Positions 31,931 through 45,304 of a stretch of 64,000 nucleotides of DNA are shown here, piece by piece (positions within the stretch are counted from its first letter, which is position 1; each line of letters begins with the position of its first letter). Location: NCBI GenBank assembly GCA_001692895.1, contig KV748209.1, forward strand, positions 1 to 64,000, in the 5' to 3' direction. The position numbers were made by a program, and so were the translations under genes. Source of the DNA: Cenococcum geophilum 1.58. Taxonomy: Eukaryota > Ascomycota > Dothideomycetes > Gloniales > Gloniaceae. Below the pieces are notes generated by a model. The model was not told the origin of the DNA and made no database searches. It saw only the letters and a list, made by a program, of their open reading frames with translations.

Positions 31931-33130
31931 GCTCTGCACCAAGCTCTACAAAAAGCTCTACTAAAGGTTTTGCAACACCTCTACCCACCCAGTGTACTAG
32001 CCACATAGTGAAATAGAACACGAAGTGCGCAGGGGGGTCTAAGGGATCTCCCCTTAAAGCTCTACTCGAAGCTCTGCTCAATGCCCTATACGAAGCTCTA
32101 AATCTCCACTAACACGCAGCACTAATATACTAGGAAGTCTTATAATCGTCTCTACAAACATCTCTACAAACACCTCTACGACGGCTCTATAATTGCCCAT
32201 ACAATCGTCCGTACAAACGGCTCTACAAACGGCTCTACGAACGTCTGCACAATCACCCGTACGAACGCCTATACAATTAATCGATCGATCGAACACCCAT
32301 ACAATCGATCAATCAAATGTCCCATGCAATTGCCTATACAATCGTCTCTACAAACGTCTCTGCAGTTAATCGCCCGTGCGAACGCCTGCATGTGGCTCTG
32401 CACAAGGCTCTGCACGAAGCTCTACCGAAGCTCTACACGAAGCTCTACATGAAGCTCTGCCAAAGTTCTGCACGAAGCTCTACCGAAGCTCTGCACAGAG
32501 CTCTGTAAAAGCTCTACCAAACACTCTACCAAAGCCTCTGCAAAAGCCCTGCCCACGCGGTAAATAGAGCACGCAGTCACCAGGGGGGGTCCAAGGGGGT
32601 CTCCCCCTTAAGCTCAAAGCTCTACTAACATGCAGCACTAATATACTAGGAAGGCTCTATAATCGTCTACACAAACGGCTCTATAACGGCTCTACAAACG
32701 TCTACACAATCGCCCGTACAAACGCCCATATAATTAGTCGATTATCGATCAATTGCCTATATAAATGCCTATACGAACGGCTCTATAAATGGCTCTATGC
32801 ACGGCTTTACGCACAGCTCTACAAACGTCCATACAATTAATCAATTAATCAATTGCCCATACAAACGCCCGTATAAACGATTAATTAAACGCCTATATAA
32901 TTGCCTATACAATTGCCTATACAATTGCCTATACAATCGTCTCTATAAATATCTCTACAATTAATCGCCAGAACAAACGGCTGCACGTCTGCACGTCTGC
33001 ATATCTATACGTGGCTCTGCGCAAGGCTCTACACAAAGCTCCGTACGAGCCTCTACTAAAGCTCTACACAAGGCTCTATTAAAGCTCTGCACAAGTCTCT
33101 ACACAAGGCTCTGCCTAAAGCTTACCCCTA
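31931..33130 (+). repeat. GCTCTGCAC/GAAGCTCTAC minisatellite tract
   Basis: 12-bp-type units of several flavours (GAAGCTCTACAC, AAACGGCTCTAC, ATACAATCGCCC) alternate with ATCGATCGATC-like stretches. The block GCAGCACTAATATACTAGG occurs at about 32115-32135 and 32630-32650, and inverted at about 11430-11460. In each plus copy a conserved CCCCCTTAAGCTC / CCCCTTAAAGCTC precedes it. Open frames here (32078-32567) are by-products of the period and are not genes. Confidence 0.75.
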
Positions 33131-34229
33131 CTGCGAAGCACAACAGAGGCATAGGATTTACGAAACAAATCCATACCTACTAGTATATGTTAATTAAGCT
33201 CTATACAATAAGGCTCTAAATTAAAGCTTTGGGTTAATTAATCGGCTTATTAATCATAAACTCGGGTCAAAATTTTCGTTGGGGGATACCAACGATCCGC
33301 ATGTTACCCTTATCGCCTCTTAAACTTTTATAATAAGTGCTCTTGTGGAAATATAATAATAGACATCTATTACTCGAGTGACCTGCTTAGAACTCTGTTC
33401 CTAGCCCTACAATAGTAAGATTGGGCGAACAACGCGCTCAACATAAGGTAGCAGAACTTCGTAGTGACAGTCCTTACCAGCCGCTAAGGGTGCTTCGGTG
33501 GTGCATAATAGAGCGCATAATAGTTCTAAGGTTTAATGAATACATGCCGTCAGTTTCTGAGAGAGCTGTAAATGTGTAAAGCGGCCGATTTTTGACGAGT
33601 GAGGGGCGGCTACGGCCCCGCGCAGCCGGTAATGCACACCCCCTTATAGGCATTAAGATTATGTACTGTAAACTTGGATAAATTAAGCAATTAGAGGGTT
33701 TCTGTTATCTTAGTGCTGCAGGGCTACCTTGCTTAAGCTAAGATTAATTAAGCAAAGCGTATGCCAAGCGCTGTAGGTTGTCTGCAGGGACAAAGTTCAC
33801 CCTCATGCAAAATGCGGAAGCTGATTGTGCAAGTGAGTGTATCTTTCCATGCTCTCGCTGTATGGACCGCTGCCTAGCTCGGCATAGACACTTGATGGAA
33901 CCTCCCAAACATAGCGAGCTAGAACTTCTTTCAACAAGCGGTTCATCACTATCTGCTGCGTGCCCAAGTTTCTTTTCCTATGAGCAATGCCTCAAAGGAT
34001 TTTAGCACAACTTACATTTGCAGGAATCCTAGTTTCGCAAATTAGGGTGGAGCCTTTTGAATGGTCCAGTATACCTGCTCCTTTTCATTTGTTTGTATCG
34101 TCCGTCACTGCCCGTTCCGGTCTGTGACCGGAGGTTCGTCAAGATGAAAGACTTAGCAGCGCAGGACCCCTCAATGAACTTGTATTAGATATTAAACAGG
34201 AGTAGACTTTCGACGAGAAGAACAGGCCA
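33131..34229. other. Gene-poor stretch of near-normal composition
   Basis: RIP bias fades after about 33250. I see no ATG-started frame with recognisable content. The 75-codon frame at 33778-34005 (Cys-rich C-I-F-P-C-S-R-C) starts with TTG and may be part of a decayed gene or chance. Confidence 0.4.
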
Positions 34230-35841
34230 GGAGAACAGATGCTCAGGGGACGTATAATTATGGCAACAGCACCCCTCAAGTACCAGAACCCGAAGATATC
34301 CTCGTGCCCCTAAAGGATGGGGTCAAACTACATCCGCAACCTACGAGCGATCCGCTTGATCCTTTAAACTGGAGTACCGGAAGGAAAAATGGGGTTCTGT
34401 CGACAGCAATGGCTCTGTAAGCTCCATAGCAAACCTTGCTTGACCCATCACGCGACATAAACTTACCTAGGCCAGCTATTTATGTTCACCTATATTACCA
34501 CCACCACCTTCCTTACTTCCCAGAGATTCAAGAACAATACGGTATCAGTGCCGGTGAAGTCAATTGGACCGTCGCCATTCCCGCTCTTGGCCTCACAGTA
34601 GGCCCTTTGATATGGTCGTCTCCGTCCGACATATACGGGCGCCGTATAATATTCATAACTGGGACGGTCATCGCCTTCGCCACTATAGTAGGCGCAATCA
34701 AAGTGCCTAACTACGGCGGGTACGTAGCGGCACGCTTTTTCTAAGGTTTGGGCGTGAGCCCAGGACCCACAGTAGGCCTAGCTATCATTAGCGACACATT
34801 TTATGAACATCGGCGTGGACTGAAGGTGGGCTTGTGGGTATTAGCAATTGATATGGGTCTTCTGGTTGGACTGCTGATCGGAGGATTCCTGGACTTGGTG
34901 AATCATTTCTGGATTAGTTGGCTAACGGCTATTCTCTTTGCTGCTATTCTCATCGTAGAAGTATTCTTCCTTCGGGAGACACTTTGCTCACGTAACAGAA
35001 TGCTCCGGCTATTTCCCTATGCGGACGGCATCATTGCTAGCGCAGCAGATATTGAGAAGACGGCTCGTCGACCAAGCGTCACAACGGAGGTGGCCTTGAA
35101 GCGTGTGGAAATGTTCGCATTCATAAACGTAAAGCCCGCCCCAGGCATGCGACATCCAAACCCTGGGACTCTATCCTTCGCTTTATCCAAACTTTTAAAT
35201 TTCTTACTGTCTTTTTCGCGGTATGGACCTTCTGCTTCGGATAGTATTGGTGGATCCTCTCGATCATCACCTTCATACCCTCCGCCTACACTCAATATTC
35301 GCCGCAAATACAAGGCCTGCTATTCATCGGCCTTACCCTAGGGACGTTGTTTTCCGAGTTGTTTTTCTCGAGTCGACTGGCTCATCCTCAAGTTCGCTAA
35401 GAAAAACAAGGGAGCAAGGTTATGAGATTATGGCTCACATATCCAGCGGCAACTCTCAGCGCCATTGGCTTGATACTTTGGGGGGTAAGTATTGATAGGG
35501 CATACCACTGGATTGTAGGCCAAGTTGCTTTTTCCTCTTTTCTGCCGGAATACAGACGGGAAACAGCAATCGTAAGCTAAATTGTAGACTGCTATCCCTT
35601 GCAGTCAATCTCAATGGTCACTTTTTACGCTATCACGTTAAATTTAAGTGCTTTCACTAATCCATTCTTCATTACCCCTAGGGTAAGCTCAAAAGGCTAC
35701 ACATGGGCGTTTGCCGTCAAGGGGATCATTACGTTCAGGTTTTGCGTACCGGCGCTAGTGTGTATTCATCAGTTTAGTCCCAAGTCGAGAGCATGGGCCG
35801 GGCTACCCGGATGGGCGAATCCGGAGTATGATTCCATCTAG
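34230..35841 (+). pseudogene. MFS transporter (DHA1-type) pseudogene
   Basis: Pieces in several frames match a fungal major-facilitator drug/polyamine-type transporter in order. They are S-D-P-L-D-P-L-N-W-S (34345), Y-F-P-E-I-Q-E-Q-Y-G-I-S-A-G-E-V-N-W, G-P-L-I-W-S-S-P-S-D-I-Y-G-R-R (motif A; usual D-x-x-G-R-R-x), and L-W-V-L-A-I-D-M-G-L-L-V-G. The C-terminal V-T-F-Y-A-I-T-L-N-L-S-A-F and P-G-W-A-N-P-E-Y-D-S-I ends at 35841. Damage includes a TAA at 34742 in F-F-Q-G-L-G (CAA to TAA), at least two frameshifts between 34490 and 35590, and a probable intron with GTAAGC donor near 34416. Composition is nearly normal, so it decayed mostly by indels with light RIP. Confidence 0.75.
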
Positions 35842-36520
35842 GGCTGTTGAAAAGAAGAAATTGGATTAGCACAGAGGTGGGGAAATTTTTTATAGATCCT
35901 TCGCGGCTGAATCGAGCCTTGACAAAGCGGTCTATTCAGAAGCATTTTCTCTAAAACTTACTTATCTGCTGTTTTTAAGCCTACCGCTACGCGTGGGTCG
36001 GATTGACTGTGCCCTTTCAAGAAACTTAAACCTACTAGGAAGCCTTTTAGTAGATCTCCAATGATAAACCGGATTTTGCTAAAGTTACTGAATTCACTGC
36101 GATGGATTTGAATGCTTAGCTGTCGCTATACAATCTAACCCAATTAGACCTAGCCCAGGGTTCCAAACGATCGACTCCGCCTGAACCCTTTGAAAACACA
36201 GCCACCAAGCTACCACTCCGGCACAGCAGAAGGATTCCACTTAAATACGATCCTGCTAGTGCTACGGTCGCAGGATGCGCCTAAAAATGGCAAGGCTGAC
36301 TAAATAAGGCTGACCTCGAGATCAGAGCGCCAGACAAATGGCTATGCGCATAAGTATGACGTTTAAACGTGGCGCACCCCAGACAACGGACCGTGAGGGC
36401 ATTTATATTTAAGAAGAGGACACTTTCTTATTACTAACTAGATCGATTAACTAAATCTCTTAAAATTTTGCGTGACGGGAGTATAAATAATAATAATATT
36501 CTCTTTGATTTGAAAATTAT
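35842..36520. other. Intergenic stretch
   Basis: No gene, RNA gene or repeat recognised. RIP bias begins again at about 36400. Confidence 0.4.
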
Positions 36521-36524
36521 ACAC

Positions 36525-37312
36525 CTATAATTATAGCAGCAGCACCGCCATATCCTGCGAAAGCTGGCCTCTCTAGGCCACCCTTATATTCTACCATAGG
36601 TCCATCGTCCATATAAGCTAACCCTTAGTCCGGCTACCCTAAGCAAGCCGGCCCTATAGTATTTACTAACTAGGGTCCTAAAACCGTCGCAACCTAATTC
36701 TATCTATACGCCGAAAGTGGCTTTACAGGCCGCAAAAGCGCAATATTTAAGTTCCCCGATAAACGCACCGACGCCTACTTCGTTGACTACCGCACCGGCT
36801 TCGCGGACCTGGTCGTGCGGCGCGGCGGCGCCTCAGGCCCGACCGTTGGTACAATCGTCTTCTACCGGTGGTCCAACTATATCGAGCTAGTCTTTGAGGG
36901 CAACCAGCGCGTCGAGATGACGCGCGACGGCTTGTTCACGCGGTAGCATGCCGTCGTGCTACCCTAGGGCCCCGAACTCGCTAGTAGAGCGGAGTAAGTC
37001 GCCGTTGGGGTGCACCGACCCATTAAGCAGTTTTTCTGGAAGGGCACGCACGACTACGGCGTATTATTGATGGCGGGCGGGAGTCTAAAGCTTAAGGATA
37101 CGGCTAGGAACGTGTATGCTGCGTACACGCGGCTAGCGTCTATGTCGAAGGAGGGCCGGCTAAGTGTTCTGATAGATGGGCTGGATTAGCGGTTTGTGGA
37201 TTAGATTATGGTGAGCTTTATAGCGGTGGCGAAGAAGGAGAGGAGGCAGAGGGGGAATAATGCGGCTACTGCTGGGGCTTCAGCTGGTGCTGCTATTGGA
37301 GGCGGTTGCTAA
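36525..37312 (+). pseudogene. DUF6593/Tubby-C-terminal-like protein, RIP-killed
   Basis: One uninterrupted frame ends at TAA 37310-37312, apart from TAA/TAG at Gln-like positions. It opens with a Pro/Gly-rich N-terminus (P-P-Y-P-A-K-A-G-L). A beta-rich core follows, including F-Y-L-Y-A-E-S-G-F-T-G-R-K and I-V-F-Y-R-W-S-N-Y-I-E-L-V-F. Then come F-F-W-K-G-T-H-D-Y-G, S-M-S-K-E-G-R-L-S-V-L and F-V-D-Q-I-M-V-S-F-I-A-V-A-K-K-E-R-R. This order resembles fungal DUF6593 (Tubby C-terminal-like) proteins. The middle (36750-36960) is GC-rich and little altered, while the flanks carry the stops. The start ATG is not visible and probably changed. The function of the family is unknown. Confidence 0.5.
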
Positions 37313-37981
37313 GCTAGGCGCTCGTAGTAGTTTTATAATTGTACGACTAGAGGGAGTTTTGTTTAAGGGGCTTCAGGTCATTTATACCCATCGGTTTGGC
37401 CGGTTGTTGATCTCCTTAGGATGTATTATTTTTTAGCCGTTTAGATGTCTATATGCTTTTTGGTTATCTCTTCTTGCTAATTATATTTGTTGATCTAGAC
37501 ATTTACTGTACAGCATTCGGGCCAATCATTATATCTTTCCATTATTTAGGCCAGTTTTAAAGCAATTATGGTTTTATACTCTACATTCTACATCAGTCTT
37601 AGAGTCCTGCTAGTTTAGACATTAGCCAACTTTAGGTAAGGTTAGTTAATTCACTTTACCATTAAGCTGAGCGCACGAGACTAGCCAATTTCGGATATAT
37701 ATTATCCTCGCTCGCGTTTTCTCTCTAATAGTTCGGTTCTATCACTTACTTTTATTACCTACTTTGGCTACAACAACCTAACAGCTCGCTGCTGCAGTGG
37801 CATTATTTTAGAATAGCTACCTATTTTTTATCTACCGGCTTATTTGTTCTATACTACCTATATAATCTTCATTCCGTTATATGTTATTTATGCCCTAATA
37901 GAGGGACCTACTAATAAACTGTATCGGGCTTTGTCTGGAGCGATCTTTTTAGACTAGGTTAAAGTTGGACTAGACTACTAG
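37313..37981. other. Intergenic AT-rich stretch before the hAT element
   Basis: No coding signal seen. It probably includes the former 3' flank of the gene ending at 37312. Confidence 0.4.
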
Positions 37982-38576
37982 CAGTGTTGTATAGAAACAT
38001 TGAAACTGAAACTAACACGCGGTTTTAGTTTCATGGCGTTTCGTATCAGTTTTATGCGAAACGTTTTAATATGTTTTAGGTTTCGCAGGTATACTAATAA
38101 GCTTAGGCGAAGCCATTGTTTACTTAATCTGGGGTTTCTATAGCAATAGAGGCCAAGCATAACGCCTCATAGAGGCACTTGCGTAGAGCTTAGGCGTCGT
38201 ACTATATAAACAGGAGGAGTAATTTATAGTGTTGAGCCTATAGTTAACTATCTTATTTAAGAGGTAGTTTAACTACCTTATTGCCGTCGCCTTCCTCTTC
38301 TAATACCTTTAATGCCTTATTTATAAAGCGGCTTTTCGCAAATACGCCACTTAACGGTGCCCTACCTGTTATTTTTAAAATACGGACCTAGCTCTTTAGT
38401 GACTCTGCTATCTCCAACATCTTTACTCCAAGCCTTACTCTCTCTAGCGTAATTATATGTTTAGCTCCTGAGAAGACTTGTTCTAGGCCAGCCGATATTA
38501 GGGGGATACTAAAGATAGTAATAGCTATTTAGGAAAGGTTAGGATAGGTAAATTACCGTGCAGGTTCCAGCCATTA

Positions 38577-38763
38577 TGTCACGGCACTGACCTAACGCAT
38601 ACTGTTTCATACTGTCTCGTACTATTCCCTACTATTAGCTGGCCCACCACTAGCGACTTGGCGGCCGGCCCTACTATTTATATATAATACCCCCTTTCCA
38701 CCTTCTTCCCCTCTTCATACTATAACATAGTTATTTAGTCTACTTTATTGCAGCACTGTAACA
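38577..38763 (+). repeat. Chromovirus copy 2, 5' LTR
   Basis: 187 bp, carrying the GGCCGGCCC block shared with the other LTRs. Preceded by CATTA. Confidence 0.9.
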
Positions 38764-38928
38764 GTTTATAGTATCTTTAATTTACGCCCCATCGCGATCA
38801 CTAATTCCCCATACCCTAGCCAATTAACCTCCGCCCTAGAGTAATTGCGACCTACGCGCGCCTCTGCTAAAACTAATACGTCCCTAGTATAGTCCTAGAA
38901 TAATCCTTAGTTTTTACCTAGTACCTAA

Positions 38929-41900
38929 ATGGGCGATATTAATAACGCCGAAATGGCCAAAACCTAGAACCCCCACGATATTTTTACAGACCTATTTATA
39001 GAGATATACCCTAATATTGCGTAAATAATCCGCCGCTCCCTACTATACCCTAAGACCTTTAAGCCTAGTAAAGCTTACCTTACCCTTATTAACTATACTA
39101 ATAAGTTCCTTAATAACATTAAAGTAGGACTATAGTGTATATATAATATAAATACCGCCAATAAGAAAGCTAACGAAAACCTTAGTACCCTTATCGCTTC
39201 CTAGATAGGAACTATTAACTCCTAGGTAGAGACTATTACCATTCTAAAATAATTAACCCCTATAATAACGGTAGTAACCTAGTAGAAAAAATAGAAATCT
39301 AAAAACCCGCTAATATTTAGTGGAAAAGGTACCTCGCTAGAATAATAAGCTAATTTTAAAACCTAGTATATTAAGATTAAGGGAGTCTTTAACTAGGACT
39401 GGGACTACTTTAATATAGTTTAGTCCCAGATCCTTTATATCTTAGATATATTAGAGAATAAGGCCTATAAGTTTATTAAGTAGGGCCTAAAGCTTATGTA
39501 TAAGAACCTAAATAACATATTTACATGGAAATGGCCTACTAAGGAAGATATGCTTAAAGACCTTACTGCCTACTATAAGGTCCTTAATATAACCTAGGTT
39601 GTAAAGAACAAGCTTAACTATTTCCCCTAAGGCAAGCGTAATTACTAGTCTTAAAAGGGAGAGCTTAATAAGCTAATAGTCTGCGCTAAAAAGACAGATA
39701 AATAGAAGGTGGACCTACTTTAAAAGTTTATTTTTCCAAAGATAAAAGAGCTAGTACTTAAACTGGCCTATAAAATTAATAATAGCGACTATATAGGTTA
39801 GAGTAAGTAGATAGATATATTTGCTAAGAACCTTATAAACTATACACACTAAGCTAATCTTAAAAAGAACGCTAACCACCACCTACCTGCCCAAGCCCCT
39901 ACCCCTATATTAACCCCGACCCTAGTAGTAATTAAAAAACCTATAGACTTTAATAAAATCTTAGATACAGAGCGTAAGCGCCGCGTTAATAATAGACTAT
40001 ACCTTACCTATAGCCTGCCTGGCTACTAGAAGGATGCCTATAACCCTACTAAGATAATAAACCTAATCCTAATACTACCCCATTAAATAACGCGAATAAA
40101 TAACCATAGATGCGGCGACTGTAGAGTCCATTATAAACGCGGCAACCGCGGAGCCTATTATGGCCGCGGTAGATGACCCCCCCCCCTTTAACCTTATAGC
40201 TTAGTTACTCTAAACTATGCCCTATATAGGAGCCTAACCCGTTAACAACGCCTAGTATTAGCGACTTTGTGCTAGTAAATATAAATACGGCTACGTCGTT
40301 AATAAGGTATTATTTTTCTATACCCCAACTAAAATAGAGATAGATACTGCTAGCTAGATAGATACTAAACCGCCCCGCTAAGACAGCCCTATACCCTAGT
40401 TATTAAAAGGTAAACCCTTAGACTAAGTCGCGCCTAAGGGTTTAAACCATATAAGGAGGAAGATAAGAAGATTAGGTCCCTATTACTAGATTAATTAGTC
40501 CTTTCTATTAGTAAACTACTACTTAATCTTAGATTAGCAAATAGTAATAAGAAATTAATCCTTGTTTAAACCTAACTCTCCTTATTACGTAACCTATACC
40601 CCTAAGTTTATATTAATATAGTAAGCCTAATAGACTCTAGTAGTACTATAATGGCATTTACTAACGCAGAGTCTATTATAAGAAAGTATAATATTATAAC
40701 TAAGAAGCTGCTAGCACCTAGGCCACTACGCCTCGCAGATAGTATCTAACTTCGCTTATTACGGACTACTTTACTGCCCAAATGTTAATTGGCCTCCATA
40801 CTAAAGCTATACTCTTTTTTATTACTAAACTCTCGCCCGCTACCCTAATTATTCTAGGTATACCCTAGCTTTAAAAGTACGAGCCCTATCCCAGCTTTAG
40901 GAAACTTAAGATCTACTTTAACTTAGACTACTACTCTAGGCACTACCTCTTGTGGGGGATAGCTGACGTTAGTAAGGACGCCCTATATAGATACTTAGCA
41001 CTACTAAGCCTAGCGCCTAGGACTATATATAAAGCCCTAATAGTAGAAGACGTTCCTAATAAAGGGGAGCCTATACAGCTGTAAAGAAATAAGATAGTGG
41101 AAGACTAGACTAACCTAGCACTTAAGACTAAAACGATGGGCTAGCCAGCCCTACCGAGACTAAGGAAGAAGGTCCGCTTTGCGCCGCCACTATTAAAAAA
41201 CTAACCCTAACCTAGGCACTATTTAAACCCTAGCCGCCTAGCCTAACACCTAGAACTAAGCTATATGCTATATATATATATTACAGCTTACGTTATAGCA
41301 AGGACTAGCTATAGAACTACTAAGACCCGGATAATAGAAACCGCGCCACCGTAATGCCTAACCTTATACCTATCTCCCACGCGTACCGTATAGGGCCGCC
41401 GCCTTATTTCCGCCCCCCCGGGCTAATTAAGCCGTGCTAGCCTAGCCGTAGCACTAGAGAGCCAGATACGCCCTAACCTAGACGATATTAAATACACCTA
41501 TGCTATTAATTTTACCCAGTTCTATAAATAAAAAGACGTAAAGGTGATAAGGATCTATATAGCGGAGCTAGTAGAACTAGTTAAACAAGATAAGCACTAA
41601 CAGCTGCTTAAAAAGCTGCCTATAGGCCTAATAGAAGTACTAAACCTATTAGAAAAGTCTTTCCGCTGGCTAGTAGAAGGCAACTATATAATAAAGGAAG
41701 CCTATAAAGCGCTCCCCCCCTATTTTTATAACTTCCTTAAGATAAATCTAAAAACTAAACCTAAGCTTTTACGTCGGAAGATAGTTAATACCGATGTTAA
41801 AAAATTCCTAAAAGGCAAACTAGGATTAACCCGCGAAGACATTCTATAATACCTACTAAAGGAGTTTAGTAAATATATTAAGCACTTTCTCCCTAAAAAC

Positions 41901-44900
41901 GTAGATAAGCTACCCCCTTACCGACTATAGGACTATAAAATTAAGATTACCCCCAGAAACTAGGCCCTATACTATAAAAATAGACCACTCTTACCTACTA
42001 AACTTAGGTATATAAAGAAGTGGATTAATAAGATACTGGATAAGGGTTTTATCCGCGAATTAACCTTACCAGCTACCGTACCACTTCTCCTCGCTACTAA
42101 GCCTGGCGGCGGTATATAAATCTACTATAACTACTAAGGCCTAAATATAGTTACTATTAAGAATTAATACCCACTGCCACTAATTTATAAGACACTTAAC
42201 GTACTTTATAGCGCCAAGTACTTTACTAAACTTAATATAATTGCTGCGTTTAACTAGATCTGGATTGCGGAGGGCTATAAGTAGCTTATAGCATTTATTA
42301 CCCGGTTCGGACTCTATAAGATACTAGTTACACTATTTAGCCTCTATAACGCACCCGCTACGTTCTAAAACTATATTAACTATATTCTATATAACGCCCT
42401 TAATAACTACTATACTGCCTACCTTAACGATGTCCTTATCTTTTCTAAAACACGCGCTAAGTATACTAAGTATGTAAATAAAGTTATCTAAAAACTCGGT
42501 AATGCTAGACTTTAGATTAATATTAATAAGTTTAAGTTTTACTCTACTAAAACAAAATACCTCGGCTTAATTATCTCGACTAATAGCATAACTATAGACC
42601 CTAAGAAGATATAGGCCTTATAGGAATGGAAGGACCCGACATTAATTAAAGAACTATAATAATTTCTCGGCTTTGCGAACTTCTACCAACGATTTATCTA
42701 AGGCTACTTTGCTATTACTATACCTATAATAAAACTTCTAAAGAAGGATATCGGATGGCTATAGGGACTAAAACAAGCTAAATCGTTTAAGGCCCTTAAG
42801 GGAGCCTTTACTTCAGCACTAGTACTAGCATACTATAACTACACGAAGAAAATAGTGGTAGAGATAAACGTATTAAATTAGGCTTTTAGCGGAGTCCTTT
42901 CCTAGTATAATAATAACGGAAAATTAAAACTGGTCGCATTCTTCTCCGTAAAGTACTCCGTGCCGGAATATAACTATAAGATCTATAATAAAGAACTCCT
43001 AGCTATTATTAAGGCTTTAGAGGAATAGCGTCCTAAGCTATAAGGGACTAAGGAGCTGTTTAAAATTATCACCGACTATAAGAACCTATAGATATTTATA
43101 ACTACTAAGTAGCTAAACTAGCGCTAAGTCTGGTAGGCAGAGTTCCTTTTATAGTTTAACTTTGTAATTATATATAGACCTAGTAATAAAGCCACGCTCC
43201 CTAACGCCCTAAGCTAGCTACTAGGAATAAGGCCTAAGGACGCTAATAATAAACGCCTCCGCTACTAAGCCTAAGTCGTTATACCGCCCTAGAAAGTTAA
43301 CCCTATAATCTTAGAAGAATTACTATATAAGTCCCATAACTCTAATAACACAAAGTTTATAGCTACTCTAGACCCTAAAATAGCTAAAAAGTTACTAGAT
43401 AAGTTAATTTAGCTAGGATACTAGGAGAACAAACTCGTAAAAGATATAGTAGCAGCCCTACGTAATCGGAAAGCTTGTTATTAGCTAAAGAAAATTAGGA
43501 AATTACTTTATTGCGATAAGTTAGAATATAGTATTATTGACGGACAGATTTACTTCCGCTAATATCTCTTTATCCCTAACGCCCTAGACCTCCGCCTAGA
43601 AGTTACCTATCGCTCTTATAGCAGCGGCCCCGCTAGTTACCCTAGCCGGGTTAAGACTCTTAACCTCTTAAACCGAATATACTGGTAGCTAGGAATCTCC
43701 CAGTTCACGGCTACCTTTATTAAAAACTATGCCCTATACTTTTGCACTAAGACCCCCTATTCTGTCCTACCCGGTTTCCTAAAGCTACTAGAATTACCTA
43801 CCCACCCGTAAACCAATATCTTAATTAACTATATTATAACGCTGCTAGTATACTAACGCTACGGTAAGGTATATAAATATATCCTTGTTATTATAGACCG
43901 CCTAATTAAAATGTGATACCTTATTCTAGTAATAGGACTCTTAATAGAGGAGTTAATTAATAGCTTTATTAATAACGTATATAAGCTCTATAGTGCACTA
44001 AGCACAATTATCTCCAATTACGGTATATAATTTGTTAGCGACTTCTGGTAATAACTAAGTAAACACCTTAAGACAACCTTGCGACTAAGCTTAGCCTAGT
44101 ACCTAGAAACGGACGGCTAAACCAAAATTATTAACGCCGCCGTAAATAAATACCTTTATACTTTTGTTAGCTTTATATAGGACGACTAGGTTAACTACCT
44201 ACCGCTTACTAAGTTTGCTATAAATAACTAAGTTAATAAAAGCATAGGCATCTCCCCATTTTTTATAAACTATAGCTTTAACCCTTACCTTGGAATTAAG
44301 CCTACTGGCCCCTACTTACTAACACTATTAGTATAAGCAAAGAAGGAGTTCTTCCGCGTAGACTCTATAGCCAACTGCTTTAAGCGGATATTAATATAGC
44401 TTAAGGCCCTAGCCTGGATTTTATAGTAACGCTATAAAGATAATACTAATACCCGTAGGGATAAGAGCGCGTTATTCTACGAAGGTGATATAGTTATAGT
44501 TAGCTTAGAAAATATAAAGATAAATAGACCTAAGAAGAAATAGGACGATAAATAGGACGGCCTATACCCCGTACTTATAGTATACTAAAGGGTAGTTATA
44601 ATAAACCTCCTAGACTATATCTAAGTAAATAAATCCTTTTATATATCTAAGGTCCGCCTTTAGGCTGCTAAAGAGATCCCTAGCTAAGTAAATATTAATA
44701 TTATAGAGCGCTATAATATATAAGGACGAGTAGCAGAGAGAGATAATAACGGTAATATAGAAGACAAATAGGAGTTTAAGAAAATCCTTAATATATATAA
44801 TAAAGACCCCTAGGGCCTAACTTATAAGATTAAATAGAAATATTATAAGGATATAACCTAGCAGCTAAAGGAAGACCTAAAGGGTTATAAATAAGCTGTA

Positions 44901-44975
44901 TAGCGCTTTTATAAGTAACACCCTAAGAAGCTAAGACCCCTAAACTGGGTACAAGATAAAGAAAAGTTACGCTAA
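38929..44975 (+). pseudogene. Degraded gag-pol of chromovirus copy 2
   Basis: The ATG at 38929 (M-G-D-I-N-N-A-E-M-A) starts the gag part. An Arg/Gly-rich stretch near 40110-40170 occupies the nucleocapsid position. Protease is seen as V-S-L-I-D-S-S-S-T-I-M-A-F near 40620. The RT box Y-L-N-D-V-L-I-F-S is near 42416-42445 (Y-x-D-D with the first Asp now Asn). RNase H and integrase follow. Near 44800-44870 a chromodomain-like Y-K-I-K-x-K-Y-Y-K-D-I-T-x-Q-L-K-E-D-L marks it as a chromovirus. A stop at 44973-44975 closes the frame. Many TAA/TAG codons make it inactive. It is slightly less damaged than copy 1 (start ATG kept). Confidence 0.75.
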
Positions 44976-45146
44976 GGTTACGGCCGACTACCGCATTAAA
45001 ATTTGTGGTGGTTAAGATGTTATAGAACTTTAACCGGCGGTTAAAGTTATCTAATTAGCCAAATTCTTGCCAAGAAACGCTATACGGACCGATTTAGGTA
45101 GCGGTGTGGAGTTCTGCCGACCTTACTTACTAAACTAACTAATTAG

Positions 45147-45173
45147 GATTTTCTATGCCCGGCATAAAAAATC
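45147..45173. repeat. Palindrome of chromovirus copy 2
   Basis: GATTTTCTATGCC, one base, GGCATAAAAAATC: the same hairpin as at 1350-1376, with one G-to-A change in the right arm. Confidence 0.8.
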
Positions 45174-45304
45174 GCTATTAGCTTAGTTAAGGGCGGTAAA
45201 CGGAACTAATATCTTTGCGGTAGAAAATAGGCAACCCCGTATACTACCTATTTTTAAGTTATTTATTTAGTTTAGGGACCAAACCGTCTAGGGGAGAGGA
45301 GTAC

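Noticed and set aside
32078-32567. Short frames with Ala-Leu-His repeats
   Set aside because: Same reason: minisatellite period. No conserved domain.
33778-34005. Cys-containing 75-aa frame
   Set aside because: Starts at TTG, no upstream exon found, no family recognised.
40090-40180. CCHC zinc knuckle in chromovirus gag
   Set aside because: Only an Arg/Gly-rich stretch with two Cys is readable. A full C-x2-C-x4-H-x4-C could not be traced.
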